The notes under the pieces were generated by a model, which saw nothing but the letters and a program-made list of their open reading frames with translations, was not told the origin of the DNA and ran no database searches. The translations under genes and the position numbers were made by a program. A DNA stretch of 5,486 nt from an uncultured Actinomycetes bacterium (GTDB lineage: Bacteria > Actinomycetota > Actinomycetes > Nanopelagicales > Nanopelagicaceae): positions 1 to 5,486 of the forward strand of contig CAIMCU010000191.1 in the NCBI GenBank assembly GCA_903839585.1, written 5' to 3'. This document shows, in pieces, positions 1 through 4,978 of this stretch. Position 1 is the first letter of the stretch. The number at the start of each line of letters is the position of its first letter.

Positions 1-456
1 GGACCAGAGATTTTGAGGCCGCACTTTGCTAAATTCCGAACAGATCTTGAGAGTCGCGGAGATTTTGACTCATCTATAAATGAGTTGAGGATGACTTTTG
101 CAGACCCAGCTGCCGATCAGATTTTTGAAGCGATTTCAATTTCAAAGTCTGCTGGTGGTGCTGAACTTCTGAACATTCTCCGCACTGTTGGCGATTTTCT
201 GCGCCAGGACTTGGCGCTTAGAAAAGAGATAGATGTTAAACACGGCTGGATTAAGAACTCAGCTCACCTATCAGCCGCCGCCCCGTGGTTACTTCTGATT
301 CTTCTTTCGACACAGCCCACAACAGCAAGGGCTTTCTCTACCGCGACAGGTGTAGCAATTTTGGCTGTGGGAATCGGACTAACAGTGATTGCCTATCTAT
401 GGATGGAAAAGCTTGCAGTCCTACCCCAATCTCCTCGAGTATTTAAGGGGAATTGA
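1..456 (+). CDS. tadB: TadB-like type II secretion system F-family protein, C-terminal part (5' end outside window)
   Basis: This reading frame is open from base 1 and runs 151 codons to a TGA, so the gene starts upstream of the window. A TTG at position 13 is probably internal, not the start. The visible part matches the C-terminal half of actinobacterial TadB-like proteins. An amphipathic helical region (from about DQIFEAISISKSAGG through LRQDLALRKEIDVKHGW) corresponds to the end of the T2SSF domain. Two hydrophobic segments follow (around AAPWLLLILL and GVAILAVGIGLTVIAYLW), then a short basic tail. Known role of the family: with TadC it forms the inner-membrane platform that couples the TadA/CpaF ATPase to assembly of the Flp pilus. 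The stop lies 1 nt before the ATG of the next gene, another F-family protein, so the pair is almost certainly co-transcribed. Family assignment is confident. The TadB rather than TadC label rests on order and on the sequence pattern. Confidence 0.82.
   Translation, partial: GPEILRPHFAKFRTDLESRGDFDSSINELRMTFADPAADQIFEAISISKSAGGAELLNILRTVGDFLRQDLALRKEIDVKHGWIKNSAHLSAAAPWLLLILLSTQPTTARAFSTATGVAILAVGIGLTVIAYLWMEKLAVLPQSPRVFKGN
445..450 (+). promoter_or_regulatory. Ribosome binding site deciding the TadC start
   Basis: AAGGGG lies 7 nt upstream of the ATG at 458. It supports that start over the in-frame ATG at 389, which would add 23 residues overlapping the TadB frame and has no purine-rich site in front of it. 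Confidence 0.75.
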
Positions 457-457
457 G

Positions 458-1246
458 ATGGCAATCTTGCTAACCGTTATATTCGGTGGAACCGCGGCTC
501 TAATACTTGGTTTCGATAAAATGAATTGGGCGGGCTTCCATTCAAGAGCAGGAAGCATTAAAGATCGGACCTCTGTAAGAGCTCGGTTGAATGAGATTGG
601 AGAAATCTCTGAAAACTCTTACTCTGACTTTCGAATCAAGCAGCTTCTGCAAACAACATTTACCTTTCTTACTGCTCAGCTTTTCCTTGTATTGACAGGT
701 CAAGCCCCCCTCAAGGCAACCTTTATTTCAATAGCGATAGGAGTTTTTACCTATTTTTACTCTGAAAGAAGTTTGAGCAAGCGAGTAAAAGAGTTTAGAC
801 AGGGAGTTGATGCTGAGTTCCCTGCAATCATCGAGATGCTCTCATTGGCATTATCTGCCGGCGAAACACCCCTAGCCGCATTAAAACGCATCTCTATGAG
901 AGCCCACGGATCCTTAGCGATCGAGTTCTCGCAGGTTATCGAACGTGTACAAACAGGGGTCCCTTTTCATATCTCTCTCGATGCCATGGGCAGAAGCTCG
1001 CACTCGATGATGATCAGAAGGTTCGTAGATGCGCTGATAATCGCAATGTTGCGAGGAGCACCGGTTATCGAAGTCCTGCAGAGAAATGCGCAGGAGGCTC
1101 GAGAGGCTCAGAGAAATCAAGTATTGAGCGCAGCCTCGAAGGCAGAGGTTTCCATGATGGTTCCAATTGTCTTTCTCATCCTTCCCATCTCAATACTTTT
1201 TGCACTTTGGCCATCTTTATCAAATCTCAATCAATTCGTTGGATAG
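458..1246 (+). CDS. tadC: TadC-like type II secretion system F-family membrane protein
   Basis: A complete protein of 262 residues. It has an N-terminal membrane segment (about residues 2-19), a central hydrophobic pair (about 63-81 and 86-103), a cytoplasmic T2SSF domain (about 115-230), and a C-terminal membrane segment (about 232-254, SMMVPIVFLILPISILFALW). The domain starts at VDAEFPAIIEMLSLALSAGE, and the later RRFVDALIIA, RGAPVIEVLQ and AEVSMMVP stretches are typical of actinobacterial TadC-like proteins. Known role: the second polytopic platform protein of the Tad machine, probably paired with TadB and driven by the TadA/CpaF ATPase. The start at 458 is chosen because of its ribosome binding site and its 1-nt distance from the TadB stop. 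It ends in a tandem TAG TAG. Ten of its 18 arginine codons are AGA or AGG, unlike the housekeeping genes downstream. Length and topology show no truncation. Confidence 0.88.
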   Translation: MAILLTVIFGGTAALILGFDKMNWAGFHSRAGSIKDRTSVRARLNEIGEISENSYSDFRIKQLLQTTFTFLTAQLFLVLTGQAPLKATFISIAIGVFTYFYSERSLSKRVKEFRQGVDAEFPAIIEMLSLALSAGETPLAALKRISMRAHGSLAIEFSQVIERVQTGVPFHISLDAMGRSSHSMMIRRFVDALIIAMLRGAPVIEVLQRNAQEAREAQRNQVLSAASKAEVSMMVPIVFLILPISILFALWPSLSNLNQFVG

Positions 1247-1321
1247 TAGAAAAACTCATCTATCTACGTAACTGCCTGGACAAGAAAAGAACTACCTACA
1301 AAAAAAGAAAAGGGGTAAGAA
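1247..1321 (+). other. 75-nt spacer between TadC and the Flp-like gene
   Basis: This is the only real gap inside the Tad cluster. It is A-rich near its 3' end (a run of seven A at 1300-1306) and closes with AAGGGG at 1310-1315, 6 nt before the ATG at 1322, a strong ribosome binding site. In many Tad loci the major pilin has its own transcript, so this gap would be the natural place for an internal promoter or RNA processing site. I do not see a convincing -10/-35 pair or a terminator hairpin in it. Confidence 0.5.
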
Positions 1322-1609
1322 ATGAATAACAAAGGTACAAAAGCTCTCACCTGGGTTGACGTCAATCAGATGATTACAGAGTTCTTGATGTCGGCTCAAG
1401 AGTTTGCATGGAGAGCGCAATCAAAAAAAATTGCAAAGATGGGGGTCAAACTTAAGTCAAACTTATCTAGTGAACGTGGCGACGTTCCAGGATGGGTACT
1501 TGTTGTGCTCATGACAACCGGGCTCGTGACAGCTATTTGGACGATTGCCGCACCACGCCTGAGTGCCATATTGAAAAACTCTTTGGATGCCATGAATGGA
1601 ATTCGCTAG
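1322..1609 (+). CDS. Small Flp-pilin-like membrane protein with long leader
   Basis: A protein of 95 residues. The first 53 are hydrophilic and lysine-rich (for example QSKKIAKMGVKLK). Then comes an S-S-E-R-G-D junction at about 49-54, a single hydrophobic segment (about 57-78, from GWVLVVLMTTGLV to IAAP), and a short amphipathic tail ending NGIR. A charged region ending in Gly directly before one helix is the layout of a class III prepilin signal, and the position between TadC and the TadE-like genes is where Flp pilins or their relatives occur. The Glu at +5 of canonical Flp pilins is missing: the residues after the Gly are D-V-P-G-W. The start at 1322 is supported by AAGGGG 6 nt upstream. 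A later ATG at 1439 would shorten the leader but has no ribosome binding site. It could be the major pilin of this locus or a small accessory membrane protein. Membership of the Tad operon is more certain than the pilin role. Confidence 0.65.
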   Translation: MNNKGTKALTWVDVNQMITEFLMSAQEFAWRAQSKKIAKMGVKLKSNLSSERGDVPGWVLVVLMTTGLVTAIWTIAAPRLSAILKNSLDAMNGIR

Positions 1610-1611
1610 CA

Positions 1612-2016
1612 GTGAAAACCTCTCAAAGAGCACGAATTAGATCTGAGCGCTTGCTTCGCAGGTTTAGACCTTTCAGTATTCTGGAAGAAAGAGGAAACGT
1701 CGAGAGTGCGTTGGTACTTATTCCTCTTTTGTTTCTCTTCCTCTCGGGGTTACAACTTGCCTTAGCTGTACACATCAGAAATAGTGATCAAATACAGATT
1801 CAAGGCGAAGCTTCAGCACGCGCAATATCTGGAGAGTTAACGAGTGGCGATGAAGTTATCTCTATTTCGCGTGGTTGGAATTCACCGGATCTTGTAATGA
1901 TTACAAGTCATATGAGGCGTTCGATACCAACTCTAATTCCTGGGTTGAATGAGCTTCTAGGTCGGGCCCTAGAAAGTGAAGTTACGGGAGTTGCAATAAT
2001 CGAGGAGTCTCGATGA
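1612..2016 (+). CDS. TadE-like minor pseudopilin (first of two)
   Basis: The likely start is the GTG at 1612, 2 nt after the TAG of the preceding gene, giving 134 residues. The frame is open further upstream to an ATG at 1492, but that part overlaps the Flp-like gene and encodes an implausible Cys/His-rich stretch. No good Shine-Dalgarno is present, so translation probably depends on reinitiation from the preceding gene. The N-terminus is strongly basic (many Arg in residues 6-19). E-E-R-G-N follows at about 25-29, then a hydrophobic helix at about 33-53 (ALVLIPLLFLFLSGLQLALA) and a soluble domain to the end. This is the layout of TadE-like proteins, minor pseudopilins thought to act in pilus assembly. 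A Glu lies at +3 after the Gly instead of +5. The last 4 nt overlap the next gene (ATGA). The TadE-like assignment rests on architecture and context; no diagnostic C-terminal motif is visible. Confidence 0.68.
   Translation: MKTSQRARIRSERLLRRFRPFSILEERGNVESALVLIPLLFLFLSGLQLALAVHIRNSDQIQIQGEASARAISGELTSGDEVISISRGWNSPDLVMITSHMRRSIPTLIPGLNELLGRALESEVTGVAIIEESR
2002..2007 (+). promoter_or_regulatory. Ribosome binding site of the second TadE-like gene
   Basis: GAGGAG lies 5 nt before the ATG at 2013, inside the end of the preceding coding region. With the ATGA stop/start overlap it points to coupled translation of the two TadE-like genes. Confidence 0.7.
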
Positions 2017-2450
2017 GCCCTTTTCCTAATCTAAGGAGATTTACATTACGGTCAAAGATCCGCGAAGAAAAAGGAAGCGCTGCATTGGAGTTCGTGGCAC
2101 TAGCACTGCCGCTGTTCATTCCGATTTTTATATATTTACAGCAGTTTGGAGCCCTCAGCTCGGGAGAAGAAATCGCAAGGATTCTTGCTCGTGAGAGTGT
2201 GCGTGCCTTTGTCGCTAGTGATAACGACTTACAAGCGCATGCAATTGCTGAGAAGGTTGTGAGAGTTGGAGAAAGCAAACTTGGATTCGCCCCGGATCAA
2301 ATTGGAAAAAGTGAGTTAAGAATTTCATGCCGCTCACTGCCTTGTATCTCTCCCAGTAATCTTGTGACAGCCACCGTAACAATATCTGGAGTTTCATCAG
2401 GGAGAAGAGTCTCAGCATCTGCTCAGGAATACGTCTCAGCATGGCAGTAG
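2013..2450 (+). CDS. TadE-like pseudopilin with canonical prepilin signal
   Basis: A protein of 145 residues. A basic N-terminus leads to R-E-E-K-G-S-A-A-L-E-F at about 17-27, followed by a hydrophobic helix at about 28-42 (VALALPLFIPIFIYL). Taking Gly21 as the cleavage residue, Glu26 is at +5 and is followed by Phe. This is the canonical class III signal and the typical start of a TadE domain. The soluble domain has two close cysteines (Cys106 and Cys111, C-R-S-L-P-C), which could form a disulfide outside the membrane. After cleavage by a TadV/CpaA-type peptidase, which is not in this window, it would join the Tad assembly as a minor pseudopilin. The gene overlaps both neighbours (4 nt upstream, 10 nt downstream) and ends in tandem TAG TAG codons. 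Seven of 12 arginine codons are AGA or AGG. Confidence 0.8.
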   Translation: MSPFPNLRRFTLRSKIREEKGSAALEFVALALPLFIPIFIYLQQFGALSSGEEIARILARESVRAFVASDNDLQAHAIAEKVVRVGESKLGFAPDQIGKSELRISCRSLPCISPSNLVTATVTISGVSSGRRVSASAQEYVSAWQ

Positions 2451-3007
2451 TAGTACGCAAACTTTCTAAGTTGTTGAAAATTGGGCAAGATGAAAGAGGC
2501 TCAATATCACTTTTGGTAGGGGGATTATTCATCATCACAGTTGCATTAGTTGTAACTTTGACAAATATTGCAGGGGTGGCAATTGCAAAGAAATCCCTGA
2601 CTCAAGCAACAGAATCAGCGGCACAATTTGGATCAAGTGCTTTGAATCAGGACTCTTATTACCAGGGCGAGTTCAACGAAATCAAAATGGTTGAGAGTCT
2701 GATTGGTTTGGGTCCAGATGATCCTGGAGTTCCAATTGACTGTAATGAGGCGGCTTCCAGAGTTGAAATAGCAATGAGTGATTGGGCTGGTGGCGATATA
2801 TCACTCAAGCGCGTAGAGATTGATTCGTTGCAGATTGATTCCTTAGAGTGTGATGGATTTGAATTGACCCTAAGCACAACCGCAAGAGCCAGACTAGCTT
2901 TCGCACTTCCATTTTTTAACCTTAAGGAAGTTGAGATTCACTCCACTGTCGGAAGTACTAATGAGCGTAGAGAAGGGCTATATCTTTTTGGATTCCGAAT
3001 TGCATAG
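2441..3007 (+). CDS. TadG-like (TadE/G-like) pilus-assembly protein
   Basis: A protein of 188 residues that starts inside the end of the preceding gene (10-nt overlap). The nearest purine-rich site, AGGA at 2425-2428, is about 12 nt upstream, so coupling probably matters. A basic N-terminus leads to D-E-R-G-S at about 17-21, a hydrophobic helix at about 22-46 (from ISLLVGGLF to NIAGV), and then a helix rich in Ala and Gln (KKSLTQATESAAQFGSSAL). That opening is typical of actinobacterial TadE/G-like proteins. The rest is a predicted extracytoplasmic domain with two cysteines (Cys101 and Cys137), a possible disulfide. A small duplication, IDSL-Q-IDSL-E at residues 127-136, is encoded by two adjacent 15-nt units (2819-2848) matching at 12 of 15 positions. 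It is much shorter than proteobacterial TadG proteins that carry a von Willebrand A domain, and no MIDAS-type motif is visible. It is the last Tad gene, with prfB starting 18 nt later. Confidence 0.72.
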   Translation: MAVVVRKLSKLLKIGQDERGSISLLVGGLFIITVALVVTLTNIAGVAIAKKSLTQATESAAQFGSSALNQDSYYQGEFNEIKMVESLIGLGPDDPGVPIDCNEAASRVEIAMSDWAGGDISLKRVEIDSLQIDSLECDGFELTLSTTARARLAFALPFFNLKEVEIHSTVGSTNERREGLYLFGFRIA

Positions 3008-3013
3008 ATTCGC

Positions 3014-3019
3014 TATCCT
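3014..3019 (+). promoter_or_regulatory. Candidate -10 element for leaderless prfB transcription
   Basis: TATCCT fits the actinobacterial TANNNT -10 pattern and ends 6 nt before the prfB ATG, so transcription would begin at or next to the A of the start codon. The 18-nt gap contains no Shine-Dalgarno-like sequence, which agrees with a leaderless mRNA. No good -35 is seen; TTGGAT at 2988-2993 is the nearest resemblance, but the spacing (20 nt) is long. Confidence 0.5.
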
Positions 3020-3025
3020 TGCCCA

Positions 3026-4129
3026 ATGGCCCGCGAATACGATCAAGAGATTGCCGCAATTAGTGCGACTCTTCTATCTATTGAAAAGGTCTTAGATCTT
3101 CCAAAGTTAGAGAAGGAGGCGGTTGAGCTTGAAGCCGCGGCTGGAGTTCCAAACCTTTGGGATGATCCAGAGAAAGCACAAGCGGTAACAAGCAAGCTAT
3201 CTCGCGTACAGGCAACAATCGCGCGGCTTAAAGGCTTACGCCGACGAGTTGAAGATTTGCCGATTCTCTTTGAACTCGCAGCAAGTGAACCAGATGGAAA
3301 CGCTCTCGCAGATGCAGAGATTGAGTTAGATGCTGCAACTAAAGCCATTAGCGAGTTAGAGGTCACAACACTTCTTAACGGTGAGTATGACGATCGTGAT
3401 GCGTTAATAACCATTAGATCAGAGGCTGGTGGCGTTGAAGCCGCTGACTGGGCAGAGATGATTATGCGTATGTATCTTCGTTACTGCGAACGTCATGAGT
3501 TTAAGGTTGATGTACTTGAAACCTCATACGCTGAAGAGGCAGGCATTAAGTCAACTACTTTTAGAGTAAGCGCTCCATACGCCTATGGAACACTCTCCGT
3601 TGAACAAGGCACTCACCGATTAGTGCGCATCTCACCATTTGATAGCCAGAGCCGACGTCACACATCCTTTGCTGGAGTTGAAGTAGTTCCAGTTGTCGAA
3701 CAAAGTGATCACATTGAGATCGATGAGAAAGAGATTCGCGTAGATGTCTATCGCTCATCTGGCCCTGGCGGACAGGGAGTAAATACAACCGACTCTGCGG
3801 TGCGCCTTACACATATTCCAACGGGCATTGTTGTTTCATGTCAGAACGAGCGATCACAGATCCAAAACAAAGCGACAGCGATGGCTGTGCTGCAATCCAA
3901 ATTATTAGAGCGACGTCGACAAGAAGAGCAAGCAAAGATCAATGCGCTGAAAGGCGATAACTCAGGTTCATGGGGTAATCAAATGCGCTCCTATGTATTG
4001 GCTCCGTACCAAATGGTGAAGGATCTTCGAAACAACCATGAAACAGGAAATACCTCAGCTGTATTAAATGGTGAAATTGATGACTTTATTGAAGCCGGTA
4101 TCCGCTGGCGCCGTTCAAGCGCTTCGTAG
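3026..4129 (+). CDS. prfB: Peptide chain release factor 2 (RF2)
   Basis: A class I release factor of 367 residues that reads UGA and UAA in the ribosomal A site and triggers peptide release. The anticodon-like specificity motif Ser-Pro-Phe is at 203-205, in the context [20 protein letters not shown]. The SPF tripeptide distinguishes RF2 from RF1, which has PxT. The catalytic Gly-Gly-Gln is at 248-250, in [18 protein letters not shown]. The N-terminal helical domain (about 1-110, with [13 protein letters not shown] at about 42-54) and the length match the family. The frame is continuous: there is no CTTTGA-type shift site near codon 25, as is usual in actinobacteria, so the classic autoregulatory +1 frameshift is absent. 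The gene ends in TAG, a codon read by RF1 and not by RF2. Arginine codons are almost all CGN (2 of 28 are AGA). The ATG at 3026 follows the Tad genes by 18 nt and probably has its own leaderless promoter. Confidence 0.97.
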   Translation: MAREYDQEIAAISATLLSIEKVLDLPKLEKEAVELEAAAGVPNLWDDPEKAQAVTSKLSRVQATIARLKGLRRRVEDLPILFELAASEPDGNALADAEIELDAATKAISELEVTTLLNGEYDDRDALITIRSEAGGVEAADWAEMIMRMYLRYCERHEFKVDVLETSYAEEAGIKSTTFRVSAPYAYGTLSVEQGTHRLVRISPFDSQSRRHTSFAGVEVVPVVEQSDHIEIDEKEIRVDVYRSSGPGGQGVNTTDSAVRLTHIPTGIVVSCQNERSQIQNKATAMAVLQSKLLERRRQEEQAKINALKGDNSGSWGNQMRSYVLAPYQMVKDLRNNHETGNTSAVLNGEIDDFIEAGIRWRRSSAS

Positions 4130-4276
4130 TTTTCGGGGAATTTTGGAAAACCACCCGCTAAAAGAGTGGATATAAGGTCGATTTCTCTCGAGATTACATA
4201 AACTAAGGGAAGTACGGAATCGCACCCAATGGAGCGAAACCAAATTGGCCAAGGCCAAAGAACCTTAGGAGTTGAA
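4130..4276 (+). promoter_or_regulatory. 147-nt spacer before ftsE, likely holding its promoter
   Basis: No gene is convincing here. Two -10-like hexamers are visible: TATAAG at 4171-4176 and TAAACT at 4199-4204 (TANNNT pattern). Neither has a well-placed -35; TTGGAA at 4143-4148 is 22 nt from the first. A short inverted repeat, TTGGCC-AA-GGCCAA, lies at 4245-4258, just before the ribosome binding site. An 8-nt palindrome, TCTCGAGA, is at 4186-4193. An in-frame ATG at 4229 could extend ftsE by 16 residues, but that reading is not favoured. No hairpin with a T-run was found, so there is no clear terminator for prfB. Confidence 0.35.
4267..4271 (+). promoter_or_regulatory. Ribosome binding site deciding the ftsE start
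   Basis: AGGAG lies 5 nt upstream of the GTG at 4277, whose product begins (M)[10 protein letters not shown], the usual FtsE N-terminus. The upstream ATG at 4229 has no comparable site. Confidence 0.8.
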
Positions 4277-4966
4277 GTGATTCGCTTTGAGAATGTAACA
4301 AAGCTCTACTCGGGCCAGGAGCGACCAGCTCTTGAATCGGTAAACATCGATATCACTAAGGGTGAGTTTGTATTCCTTGTTGGTCAATCAGGATCAGGTA
4401 AGTCAACATTTCTTCGCCTAGTCCTTCGTGAAGAGCGCCCTACCAGTGGAACTATCCACGTTGCGGGTAAGGATTTGGCAACACTTGCAAACCATAAAGT
4501 CCCAGAGCTTCGTCGCCAGGTGGGAACTGTTTTCCAGGATTTTCGCTTGCTGCCAAACAAGACAATTTCAGAGAATGTAGCTTTCACACTTCACGTACTT
4601 GGCTACTCTCAAAAAGAGATCAACCGTGAGGTTCCAGAGGTTTTAGAGCTCGTAGGTCTTGAAGACAAAGGTGACCGCATGCCATCTGAGATTTCAGGTG
4701 GAGAGCAACAGCGCGTTGCGATTGCTCGTGCATATGTGAGCCGACCAGCGATGATTATCGCCGATGAGCCAACTGGAAACCTTGATCCTTCGACATCAGT
4801 TGGAATTATGAAACTTCTCGATCGCATTAACCGCGAAGGAACAACTGTCCTTATGGCAACGCACGATGCAGGTATCGTGGATCAAATGCGCAAGCGCGTT
4901 ATCGAACTAGATCTTGGACATGTCATTCGCGATCAGGTTCGCGGTGTTTACGGATACACGGGCTAA
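4277..4966 (+). CDS. ftsE: Cell division ATP-binding protein FtsE
   Basis: The GTG at 4277 gives 229 residues, the usual actinobacterial FtsE length, beginning (M)[10 protein letters not shown]. The ABC ATPase motifs are all present: Walker A GQSGSGKS at 36-43, Q-loop Gln87 (VFQDFRLLP), signature SGGEQQ at 140-145, Walker B MIIADE at 159-164 with catalytic Glu164, D-loop near Asp170, and the H-loop His196 (MATHD). The Q-loop sequence [11 protein letters not shown] is characteristic of FtsE among related ABC proteins. Known role: it forms a complex with the membrane protein FtsX at the division site. ATP hydrolysis is passed across the membrane to control peptidoglycan hydrolases, with no transport. 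The stop is 12 nt before ftsX and overlaps its ribosome binding site, so the two are co-translated. All 19 arginine codons are CGN. An ATG at 4229 would add 16 residues without family support. Confidence 0.96.
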   Translation: MIRFENVTKLYSGQERPALESVNIDITKGEFVFLVGQSGSGKSTFLRLVLREERPTSGTIHVAGKDLATLANHKVPELRRQVGTVFQDFRLLPNKTISENVAFTLHVLGYSQKEINREVPEVLELVGLEDKGDRMPSEISGGEQQRVAIARAYVSRPAMIIADEPTGNLDPSTSVGIMKLLDRINREGTTVLMATHDAGIVDQMRKRVIELDLGHVIRDQVRGVYGYTG

Positions 4967-4978
4967 AGGAGCAACAAA

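Noticed and set aside
389..457. 23-residue N-terminal extension of the TadC-like protein from the ATG at 389
   Set aside because: It lies inside the TadB coding region and lacks a ribosome binding site; the ATG at 458 has AAGGGG at good spacing.
914..1120. Antisense open frame within tadC, and similar reverse-strand frames at 1396-1593, 1982-2278, 2215-2538, 2659-2877, 3043-3414, 3561-3788, 4384-4587 and 4609-4827
   Set aside because: All lie opposite well-supported genes, have low-complexity or unrecognisable products, and lack ribosome binding sites or conserved motifs. They are shadows of the + strand genes.
1246..1267. Possible hairpin GTAGA (1246-1250) with TCTAC (1263-1267) after tadC
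   Set aside because: The stem is only 5 bp with a 12-nt loop and no T-run follows, so it is not a credible terminator.
1492..1611. Upstream extension of the first TadE-like frame to the ATG at 1492
   Set aside because: It overlaps almost the whole helix-coding part of the Flp-like gene in another frame, encodes an implausible Cys/His-rich sequence, and has no ribosome binding site. The GTG at 1612 gives a normal pseudopilin layout.
4117..4124. Palindrome AAGCGCTT at the end of prfB
   Set aside because: It is an 8-nt palindrome inside coding sequence with no second copy nearby; chance is a sufficient explanation.
4151..4169. Possible terminator stem CCAC / GTGG after prfB
   Set aside because: The stem is only 4 bp, AT-rich in the loop, and has no downstream T-run.
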